Below, piece by piece: positions 12,597 to 22,481 of a stretch of DNA of 64,000 nucleotides. This DNA comes from Punica granatum (taxonomy: Eukaryota; Streptophyta; Magnoliopsida; Myrtales; Lythraceae). The stretch's first letter is position 1. Each line of letters starts with the position of its first letter. The position numbers were made by a program, and so were the translations under genes. Below the pieces are notes generated by a model. It was not told the DNA's origin and did not search any database. It was given only the letters and a program-made list of their open reading frames with translations. The stretch is taken from contig NC_045128.1 of the NCBI RefSeq assembly GCF_007655135.1, positions 14,090,230 through 14,154,229 on the forward strand, in the 5' to 3' direction.

Positions 12597-12862
12597 CCCC
12601 ATATAGCATAGTTCTTACCATATTTTCACTTTCTAGCACGTTTTTAAAAGTTGTCTCGACCTAACACAAATCACCATTTTATTATCGGATCTAGCACACC
12701 GTTAAACTCCGTCTAATGGTGTTTAATGGTTTTTAGACGGAGTTTAATGGTGTGCTAGATTCGGGAATAAAATTGTAATTCGTGCTATATCGTGACAACT
12801 TTTAAAAACGTGTTAGGAAGTAAAAATAAGGTAAAAACTGTGCTATATGGGGCTATTTTTCC
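12597..12862. mobile_element. foldback MITE, copy 2
   Basis: Same family and structure as the copy at 11515-11780: arms GGAAAAATAACCCCATATAG... and ...TATGGGGCTATTTTTCC, with a centre near 12715-12735. It appears to have landed at the end of the ~156-bp array. Confidence 0.7.
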
Positions 12863-12964
12863 TAAAAGATACTACGGCATCATGCGGATTAAATAATAGA
12901 TAATAAATAAATGCTGCGAGAACGTGGGTGAACAACCTTTCATTTGTTTTTGTAGGGACCTTTT

Positions 12965-13210
12965 ATTTTAGGTTTATGGTTTATACGGAACAATATTGAT
13001 ATATCTTTTATGTTTTTGGTTTGTCAAAAAAATCAGGGGTTTAATTTTTTTTCCAAATCTATGATATACTTTCAATTTTTTGTATTTGTAAAATCATGTA
13101 ATCTCTGTAAGTTTTGTTATTAAATAACGATATGGCAGGGACATGCACACGTATTTGACCACATTATTTCGGCGATAAATTTAGAGAAAATATGAAAATA
13201 CGTATTTTTT
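12965..13210. repeat. dispersed repeat, inverted copy at 47640-47885
   Basis: The stretch containing AATCAGGGGTTTAATTTTTT and TTAAATAACGATATGGCAGG matches 47640-47885 in reverse complement with moderate divergence. It probably belongs to one transposon family, which I cannot name. Confidence 0.55.
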
Positions 13211-13795
13211 TGGGATAATTCTTATAAAAATCTAAAAGAAGAATTAAATTTCAAATAATGAATTGAGGACATCTTCTATTGTTCTTTAAGAAAAAATTCC
13301 AATTCCCCATGACGGGTTGCTATGGTGGTCGACAGGCAGTGTCCGTTGACAGCTTATTTTCGGTCAATCCTTGTAAAGCCAGTTGGCAAATACTGTCAGT
13401 TTTGCCATGATTTCCATGGGAATAACTATTTATCAAGCGTTAGTCCAAGCAAATTCGGACACTGAGTTATGTAACTTATGCTTACGTCGTATGCCGGGAG
13501 AGTCAAAAGAACCCGTACATTTGTGTTCATCTGCAACGAATCGTGGAAACAATTAATAGATTTGCTCGACTTGAACGGTGATATAGTTTAGTGAACCATG
13601 TATGTCTATTGCTAATTGCAGATTTTGTGTTAGGAGTGTTCCTATGAGATTGATTGTGATATTTCTATATACGGCACCGGGGTCTACCCGACTAAATTCG
13701 AGTTGATTCTAGGGAAACAAAGGATGTGATTATTCAGGCCGCCTCAAGTCGGGCTTGGTCAAAGTGTCACTCTCGTACCTTTTCTGATTTATTAC

Positions 13796-14943
13796 TGTTC
13801 ACGCTAAATACGCTCGACACCTAATCGACAACACGATGGAAAGATTCAAGCGTGTCAGGAAGCGGTTCCAAGTATATCTACGTGTCACTAGCCGGCCCCA
13901 TCAAAACAAAATGTGTACCATGGCCTAGAAGTCTGCGGGAATGCTTGGCAGCTAGATTTAAATATTTGAAATTAGAGTGCGTCTTAGACGATTTACGGTC
14001 TGAGGATTTGACCACTTAGGGTTCTCTACCAATTTTCTACGCACAAACATGAACGCGGGTCCGAAAACGATCAAGCGGTTGCTCAGCCTACCCAATGGGA
14101 ATTCGACTAGCACTCTGCCCCAAGAAGCTGAGCTAAAAATAGAATAAGTTCACCTGTATGAGTGAACCCGAACCTTGAGTAAACTTCGGCAAGTGGTGCC
14201 GAAGGATGATAAAGTCCTCGGCATCAATGCCCGAAAGCTCCAAAGACTATGATAATTTTGATTCGCGGGGAATCAGTTGAAGGATAAACGAATGAGAATT
14301 GAAAGGTGCGATAAAAGTAAGGTGCGGTAAACAAAAGTGCAGGTAATGTAAAGTGCGATAAAGTAAAGTGCGATAAACGAAAGATAGAATGAAAGTTGAT
14401 TGATGTGCAGAGAGTTACAACGAACTAGACGACACATATATATAGGCGATACAATGAAACCCTAAAGAATCTCTCTAGATCGGATACACCACAATATAGT
14501 ATCGAGATATCATCAAAATAGAAAACTAACTCTTAGTCTACCTAGATATAAGATAACAAAATATATCGGAGAGATCCAACTTATTCGACTAAACATATCG
14601 CGAGATGGCACGAAATATTGCTTCCTTGATCTCAAAGAATAATTGGCTGCCAAAAATCTTCTACCGACTCTTGCAAAGCAGACGTCCATGCACATGTATA
14701 TATTCCAAGCCAAATCAATTTCTTCCATGATAGGCTGCCAGACTAGGCATCCTTCAATCGGGCCAAATTCTAATGTCATGGGCCTATCTTCAATTACATG
14801 GACCTCAATCCGACCCGGCTTGATCGCGGCATGCCCTCTTAACTCGGATCAATATGCTCCCAAAGCTCAAGAAAATCATCGAAATTACGATTACACATAT
14901 CGACTCGGCATACTTCACATATTACAAAAAATGGGTGTAAACA
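13796..14943 (-). repeat. 3' LTR of the Tat-like retrotransposon
   Basis: In element orientation (minus) this LTR runs from TGTTTACACCC (position 14943) to ...TTTAGCGTGAACA (13796), giving TG...CA ends. It is about 1148 bases and matches 19778-20939. Just outside position 14943, the minus strand reads GTTGGGGGTATT, a plausible polypurine tract. The LTR contains several short GTGCGATAAA-like repeats around 14300-14390. Confidence 0.8.
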
Positions 14944-15639
14944 ATACCCCCAACATGTTTAGTCACGTAAAATAACATTGAGCGGGACTTGACATGAATA
15001 TTTATGGTGAACATAGTAAAGAGAAACGGAATAAGTACACCTTATGGCTGAATAGCAGTTATGAACAAGTTAGGCACGAAAACTGAGCTGAACCTTTATC
15101 TCTAAAATAACAATTATGTTCTATCTGTTTCAACTTCAATTCAACCATGGGTTCGAGCATCTTTCGATCTGAGCTGGGCAAAACTCAAAGCAAGAAACTT
15201 GTAGATCTCGAAGTTAGCTTTCCGCAGCATCTTGAATCATCAAAATCTGAGCTCTCTAAAGGTATACATGCAATTCAGCCTGAAACTGAGCAGAGATTGG
15301 AAAGAACTGGCCGTGGGCACTTCTTCACAGAGACTGAGTCTCTTCCACATAGAATCAGATTGAGGTGAAAGTAGAAAAGTTGAAGCTCTCCTTCGTAGCT
15401 TTCTACAACTGTTTGAATCACGCTAATTCGAGATCCAAATAGTGATATAAGGACCTTTATGTAAACCTCTGCGCTGTAAGTAAATATAACCGAACCTCAA
15501 AGACTCGGCTACCCATTTAATAATTATTGCGCGCCCAATCTCATAGCCGTGTGGTCAATTAAATGGTAGCATCTTGTAGGTCGTGGTTCAGCCCGCTCTC
15601 GGAATCCACTTGAGCCGTTCTCGATTCTCCTATCTCCCA

Positions 15640-15800
15640 CGTAGTCGGATAATATCTCTTCAAATATTGGCCATTAATGTACCTCGATTGAAGCCAAACC
15701 CCCGAGTTCTTTAACCAATAACCCTTGTTGGGGGAGCCTCATGAATAACAAATAACCCTTCCCACTTAATTTCTATTTGCGTGTTCGAACTTTCAGCCTC
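15640..15800 (-). pseudogene. integrase C-terminal tail of the retrotransposon
   Basis: The minus strand contains an EIKWEG..VIHEA block followed, after frame changes, by NGQYLKRYYPTTW-like residues. This is the usual end of Ty3-gypsy integrase (KWEGPY... to LKKYYP). It sits a few hundred bases after the protease, where about 3 kb of reverse transcriptase and integrase would normally intervene. Confidence 0.55.
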
Positions 15801-16099
15801 TCGAGCTTCCTCCGCGTAGAAGTTCAAGAGACGTTGGATAGCAGCCGTGGTTTTGGACGCCATCTTATCGCAGCGAGTCGGCGTAGTCATTTTATCTCTT
15901 CGATGATCAGTGTAGTCCTCAGCCAGGGTGCAGCTAGCAATGCGGTCCGAGGCAAAGGAGCAGTTGGGTTAGCTGATAATTGATGATGGTCGAGTTGTTT
16001 GATGGCCGTAACGTCGATTGGCTTTCCATATGTGACCCTCAAAATGGATAAATCCGATATCTTCATCATAGTACCTAGCCTACGGAGCAAGAGAGTTGA

Positions 16100-16490
16100 T
16101 GGAAAAAAGTCTGGGCTCAGCTAGGACAACCTCGGGAGTCTTTCCATTCCAAAGAATCAACTTTTGGTGTAATGAAGAGGGCACAAACTCGGCTGCATGT
16201 ATCTAATATCGGCCAAGAAGTGCATTATAACTTGCTGAAGCGTTCACGACGAAGAAAGCCGAGGTGATAATCCTTGAACCTACTTAAATGTCGACTGAGA
16301 GAACCCCCCGAGTGTTGGTCACAACCCCCTTGAAGTCCGTGATCATCACTCTCGCCTTCACAAGATCCTCTTTCATGCGGTTGAGCTTGGTCATGGTGCT
16401 TGTAGGCATGACATTCACAGTGGCGCTATTGTCGACCATCACTTTTGGTACCGGAACGCCCAAATGTGAATGGTAATGAATAATGGCCAA
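16100..16490 (-). pseudogene. retrotransposon aspartic protease (retropepsin) fragment
   Basis: A 68-codon minus-strand frame contains VDNSATVNVMP. This corresponds to the retropepsin active-site loop, normally with a DGGSA/DSGSA core; the substitution of the residue after the catalytic Asp suggests decay. Downstream, in broken frame, are SYNALLGR and the VPSSLHQ.L..WN block typical of Tat-type protease C-termini. Such proteases process the gag-pol polyprotein inside the particle. No intact reading frame links it to gag. Confidence 0.7.
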
Positions 16491-16959
16491 AGATGTCGAG
16501 ACATTACCTCTGAAACCCGCTCGAAGACAAAACTCTAAGCACTACCATTATTTAGCTCCTTAGCCTTGGGTGCTTTACTACTGGGAGCCGAGTCTTCTTA
16601 ACTCGGCTCTGGGACATGGATGACCTCGGCCTGAGGAATAGACTCTTTTGCCATGAATGTGGTTGAAATCGTCAGCATTGCAACGTCCAAGTTTACCATG
16701 AAGGCACCGAATTGGATCATGTTCCCGTCATCTCCATCATCGAACTCCAACCCACTAAGAGTGCGCTCGTCGTCATTGATCGCTTCTTCATTCAGTTGTT
16801 AGCCGAAATCCAGCCTCCTCCTGACAGGAAGCTTCTTTTGTTGATCTTCTCCTTGCTCGGGGTGGCCTTATTAGCTGGTTACGAGCCTCTCCATTTATCG
16901 TCGCCGTTATTCACGGCATTTTTGCGATCTTGAAAGAGGTTGAGGATCCTTCGGATGTT

Positions 16960-19725
16960 AGACCCTCTGCCACTTGTTCTCGAGGACATTTGAAGGTGGC
17001 ACAACGAGTCTCTACTTGGTTAGAACACGTTGAATGATGGTCGGAAACCTTCCTGGTCTCTCCCTTGTGTAACTTGGCCTTTGAACCTCATTTCGATACA
17101 ACATCTCAGCTCTGGAAGGGGAGGCTTCTCCACGACTTATAATTCTGCTTGAGAGCTTATCTTTGGAGTAAATGTCGTGAAAAGCCCTGGTCTCCCCTTG
17201 TGTGCTATCAAATTCACGCCTGACCCCCCGAGCGTTGGTTGAAGATGCCACCTCAGCCTTGTAAACACTACTCTCGGCTTTGTAATCAATTTGCTTCAGC
17301 TCCTCAGCCTTTGGAACAGACCTCGATGACCGGCTTTGAGAACCCAAGCTAACATGTCGCCCTTCCTTGGACATGTGATGGGATGGAGGTTCAATCCTCC
17401 AATCCTTTAGATAACTTGAGGAGTCCTAGATGAGCTTAATTTCTAAGCCTTTACCCTTGTCTCTTGCACTTGAACTCGGAGCCACCTCAGCTTCAACTTG
17501 CTTTTCATCAACTCGACTTCACCCCACCCACTGCTCTGTGGAGTCCCCTTGGGAACCTGTTTTTTCATAGATTGTGGTCGGTCGAGATGTCGAGCTTTTC
17601 TCTCTCGCGAAAGCCGAGGTGAAGTAGATGGCACGATCTTCTCTTGAATAACCAACTTTGCATAAGCCGAACAAAATTTATGCTCTTCGTGAAGCTTGCG
17701 CACAAGCCTCGTAACCTTCTCAACAGCTTCTAAGGAAAATTCCTCATCCGGCTTCCACTTCGGGAGAATTGGCCGCTGAATCCGTTAGAATGGATGTGGT
17801 CGGTGTCGACTTTCATCGGCCTCTCACCCACCGTAAGGATGCCTCAGTCTATCTTGTCTTGGATTATGTTCCTTAAGATGACATAATCCTTGGTGCTATA
17901 CCTCCATGAGCCATGGAATCGACAAAAGTCTCGGTTACGAGTCTCCTCCGCCGATGGGTGCTTGCGACCGGGCTCGAACTTGACGAAGCCTGACTTAACA
18001 AGGAAATCGAAGATCTCATGAGTCTTTGAAATATCGAAAGAGTAGTATTTTACCTGGCCAAAGGCATTCCGCTTCTCGTCCTTGCTACTTTTCTCTTGAA
18101 CAAGCGACGGGCAACTCACGGGCTTGTCTATGATAATCTTGGTCATGCCAACTTTGAGGTCCTCATCGTGGTCATTGAACATAACATGTATATGGCCTCG
18201 GTTACTCTGCTCTCAGCCAGCTTCCTCCCTCAAAAGTCTCTCGTTTCTAGACGCCTTGGAGGCTAAGTCGAAGAAATCGTGGAATCCCCCGCCTTTGAAC
18301 TTCTTCTTCAACTTGAATTTAAGCCCGTTGATGCATAACTTAACGAATTGATTTTCCAGAAGGAAAGTCCTACACCTTTGCCTCGCAATCTTTCAACAAG
18401 CAATGTAATCCTCGACTCTCTCACCCGGTCCTTGAACAAACCTCACCAAGTCGACAATGTAATATTAGGTTGAGTTCGATAGAATTGTGCATGGAATTTA
18501 GCCTCCATCTCTTGCCAATCTCTAACTAAATCAGGCGGTAGGTTTGTCAACAAATCAAAGGCCGTTCCGGTCGAGGAATTACTAAACAAACGCAACTTCA
18601 AATAATCATTAGTAACCACAACGTTGCATTGGCTCGAAGTCAAGCTATATGTTCTACGGAAGATTGCCCATCCTCTTCAGAGAAGAATGGACTAAAGTTG
18701 GGCATCTTGATGCCTCTTGGGAACTCATGAACTCTATCAATCCAATCAGGAATATGGTTTCTGATAGAGCGACCTATCAACACGTCGCAAGGCCAGCCCA
18801 TACATCTCTTGAACCACTTGTTGGAGGTCATTCCAATTGACTAGAGGCTACTGGCTGAGCATTGCCTATTGCGGGCTAAGCTGGTGGTGGTAGTGCATGC
18901 CGAAACTGAGCCTGAACCGAAGGCTGAGCTGCAATCGGAGGTTGAGGTTGTTGAACGGGCTGAACTTGTTGCACCAGCCGAGCTTGGTGCGTGGCCTGAG
19001 CTTACTGCATAAGGCTCCGTATTTGGCACGATTTGAGATAAGTAAGGTAACCAGTTTTGAGTAGATTATGTACAAGGATTGATTAATTGGGGCGCCATCG
19101 AGTATAGAGATTGTTATGGGTAAGACTCCATACTTTGATGTTGCATATAGGACACGTTCGGCGCCGTGGGCTGATTCGTTGCCTGCGGCACCGAAGGTAA
19201 AATCGATGTAGCCGAGGCATGAGAGTCGGCTATAGTGTAAGCCGAAACCATTGTCACACAACTAACCGAATTAAGAGTCCCATGTGGCATGTAGGAAGTA
19301 GGCTGCCATGGAGGGTACCGGGTTGAAATTGGATGCCCCATAAGGATGGAAGCTCCATGGTTTGAAGTTGAGGCAAGCTCAGAACCCTTGTTGATCGAGT
19401 TCGGCTCATTGTTGATCTTTTCTTCGAGAGTTTTTCCTTGAGCAGCCTCTCGGCCTTGATTCATGAATAAAACCGCGCGAAAATTCTTTTCAATCTCTCG
19501 GGACATAAGCTTCATCCCATCCTGAAATCTTTTGATCATGACACGCGCCCATTTGGGCATATGTATGTTGGTTAGCAACGGGTCTTCGGCACCGAGATGA
19601 GGTTGTTTCTTCTCGTCAAGTGAGCGTTTTTCTTTCTACCCTTAAAGCAAACTCCTTGCTTTTTCTTCGCGCAAACGTTTCTCTTCCTCTTCTTGAGCTA
19701 ATGCCGCTTGCGATCGAGTCACCAT
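16960..19725 (-). pseudogene. retrotransposon gag, decayed
   Basis: The frame appears to begin at the ATG on 19725 (MVTRSQAALAQEEEE...), followed by a coiled, charged N-terminus and a Q/P-rich linker (about 19580-19110). A conserved gag block comes next near 18760-18660 (FPRGIKMP.FSPF, QSSVEHIA), then the retrotransposon gag core near 18610-18470 (NDYLKLRLFSNS, RDWQEMEAKFHAQFY). Further on, near 17945-17870, is the FCRFHG...STKD...LRN.IQ motif that replaces a zinc knuckle in this branch. Several stop codons and frame changes interrupt it. Gag would form the particle shell; this copy cannot. Confidence 0.75.
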
Positions 19726-19777
19726 CTTGATAACTTTAACACTTCTTTGGTAGAACGATGGTCCCACAGGGCATGCC

Positions 19778-20939
19778 AAAAAGATGTTTAAGCTAAATAC
19801 ACTCGGCACCTAATCGGCAACACAATGGAAAGATCCAAGCGTGCTAGGAAGCGATTTCAAGTATATTCACGTGTCAATAGCCGGCCCTACCAAAACAAAG
19901 TGTGTACCACAACCTAGAAGTCCGTGGGATTGCTTAAGACTAGATTTAGATATTTGAGATTAGAGTGCACCTTAGACGAATCACGGTCCGGGAATTTGAC
20001 CGTTTAGGGTTCTCCACCAATTTTCTAAGCACAAACAAGAACACGGGTCTGAAAACAATCAAGCGGCTACTCAGCCTGCCCAATTGGAATTCGGCCAACA
20101 CTAAGCCCCAAGAAGCCAAGCCAAAAATAGAACAAGTTCACCTGTATGAGTGAACTCGAACCTTGGGTAAACTTCGGCAAGTAGTGTCGAAGGATAATAA
20201 AGTCCTCGCCTTGATGCCCATAAGCTCCAAAGACGATGATAATTTTGATTCACGGGAATCAATTGAAGGATAAATAAATGGGAATTGAACGGTGCAATAA
20301 AAGTAAAGTGCGATAAACGAAAGTGCGGATAAGGTAAAGTGAAATAACTTAAAGTGCAATAAACGAAAGATGAAATGAAAGTGCGGGTTTGATTGATTGA
20401 TGTGCAGAGAGTTACAATGAACTAGACGACACGTATATATAGGCGATACAATAAAATCCTAGAGAATCTCTCTAGATCGGATACGCCACAATATACGATA
20501 TCGAGATATCATCAAAATAGGAAACTATCTTCTAACCTACCCAGATATAAGATAATAAAATATATCGGAGAGATATCCGATTTATTCGACTAAAAACATC
20601 GCGAGATGACACGAAATATTGCTTCCTTGATCTCCAAGAATAATCGGCTGCCAAAAATCTTCTACCTCCTCTTGCGAAGCACACGTCCATGTACATGTAT
20701 ATATTCTAGCCAAATCAATTTCTTCCATGATAGGCTGCCAGACTAGGCTTCCTTCAATTGAGCCAAATTCCAATGTCATGGGCATATCTTCAATTACATG
20801 GACCTCAATCTGACCCGGCTTGATCACGACATGCCCTCTTTAACTCGAACCAATATGCTTCCAAAACTTGGGAAAATCATCAAAATTACCGATTACACAT
20901 ATCGACTCGGTATACTTCACATATTACGAAAAATGGGTC
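19778..20939 (-). repeat. 5' LTR of the Tat-like retrotransposon
   Basis: Matches 13796-14943 along its length with many substitutions. The element-internal end is TTTAGCTTAAACA at 19778. The outer end departs from the other LTR after AAAAATGGGT, so the terminal TGTTTACA is lost. Its outer ~150 bases are included in the tandem duplication that follows. Confidence 0.8.
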
Positions 20940-21888
20940 TCAGCGACACAATTCCCTCAAACATGCTCGCATACATTGGGCATTCAGAGTCTAAGTTCAT
21001 GTGGTACCTGAGGTGGCAGTTCAATTGTCCTCCTAGAATCATTCTTAAAATCAACATTTTTCATACTCAATTTGGAAATTAATTTTAAAATCGTCTCGAC
21101 ATTTTCCCGTATAAATTTTCTAACTAAAATTGAATTGAGATTTCAACGGTCTAGACTGGCTTGGACCTTTTTTTGGGAAATCAATTCTCGAACTGAATAT
21201 GGATTTTTACCCGAAATAATCTATTGGTTCTTACTTACCACATTATGATGAGATAAGATCATTTAAAAGTTTCTCCAATATTGGAAACTGGCCGAGAATT
21301 TTCGTTTCTTTTTAAACATTTAATAGTGTTAATTGCCAAATTACATGGACCTCAATCTGACCCGGCTTGATCACGCACATGCCCTCTTTAACTCGAACCA
21401 ATATGCTTCAAACTTGGGAAAATCATCAAAATTACCGATTACACATATCGACTCGGTATACTTCACATATTACGAAAAATGGGTCTCAGCGACACAATTC
21501 CCTCAAACATGCTCGCATACATTGGGCATTCAGAGTCTAAGTTCATGTGGTACCTGAGGTGGCAGTTCAATTGTCCTCCTAGAATCATTCTTAAAATCAA
21601 CATTTTTCATACTCAATTTGGAAATTAATTTTAAAATCGTCTCGACATTTTCCCGTATAAATTTTCTAACTAAAATTGAATTGAGATTTCAACGGTCTAG
21701 ACTGGCTTGGACCTTGTTTTTGGGAAATCAATTCTCGAACTGAATATGGATTTTTACCCGAAATAATCTATTGGTTCTTACTTACCACATTATGATGAGA
21801 TAAGATCATTTAAAAGTTTCTCCAATATTGGAAACTGGCCGAGAATTTTCGTTTCTTTTTAAACATTTAATAGTGTTAATTGCCAAAT
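20793..21888 (+). repeat. 547-bp tandem duplication
   Basis: 20793-21340 is repeated almost exactly at 21341-21888, with only a few small differences (CACGACATG versus CACGCACATG, one or two single-base indels). Each copy contains about 150 bases of LTR edge followed by about 400 bases of other DNA. The joins share an AATTACATGG / CCAAAT-type short match. The event postdates the LTR insertion and is recent, or is an assembly artefact. Confidence 0.85.
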
Positions 21889-22410
21889 ATAACGCACATG
21901 GTTTCATAGTTTTGCCAGATTTATCATGGTATTTGGTGGCACATGTTTGGTGGCGACAATAAACTCAAGTCAGCTTTCATATACAATAGGAGATTTTTCG
22001 GTAGTTGATCGATAAAACTAACTATTGTAGTTGCTTTTATTTCAGCCATAAGATTTTAATATATAAAATTTGGATCATATTCATGTCTATAGATTTGTAA
22101 CCTGAAAATTCCCCACTCATACTTTTACTATTAACCATTTCGTCGACAACGCTCGATAGCACCCGAGAAAGAGTCGACCCAGTGCGAATATAAACCCAAA
22201 CCGAACCGGCATGTTTAATTAATAAACAATAACTTTTTTTCGGTGGAGTAACAAACAATAATTTTTATTTTCATAATATTAAAAAGAAAAACAAATAGGG
22301 TATGTTTTTAATTCAAGCTAAATAGTAAATAGGGTATTTTGAATTCAAAGTCAACTATTAAGATGAAGAGTGCTTACCATGAACAATTATACGACTGTTA
22401 AGCGAAACTT

Positions 22411-22420
22411 CTATATATAC
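22411..22420 (+). promoter_or_regulatory. TATA box of the GDSL gene
   Basis: CTATATATAC lies about 65 bases before the start codon at 22482, which would place transcription start near 22445 and give a short 5' untranslated region. This is the best TATA match in the 500 bases upstream. Confidence 0.55.
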
Positions 22421-22481
22421 TACAGAAATATTGGCTCTTATTCAATAGGCTAGAACAGATTAAGAAGTATAATAGTTAAAC

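Larger units (their letters stand above)
13796..20939 (-). mobile_element. Ty3-gypsy LTR retrotransposon, Tat-like, pol-deleted
   Basis: Two LTRs of about 1.15 kb in direct orientation bound an internal region read on the minus strand. Its order is gag, a CxFHG..........LR gag tail, an aspartic protease, then directly the C-terminal end of integrase (near 15800-15650). Reverse transcriptase, RNase H and most of integrase are missing, so this is a non-autonomous deletion derivative. Just inside the 5' LTR, the minus strand carries TTTTTGGCATGCCC near 19770, a position where a primer-binding site is expected. The outermost bases of the 5' LTR (expected TGTTTACA) are replaced, so the target-site duplication cannot be tested. 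Premature stops throughout show it is inactive. Confidence 0.8.

Noticed and set aside
14513..14975. Open frames on both strands of about 90-110 codons
   Set aside because: They are inside an LTR, and homologous but interrupted frames occur in the other LTR.
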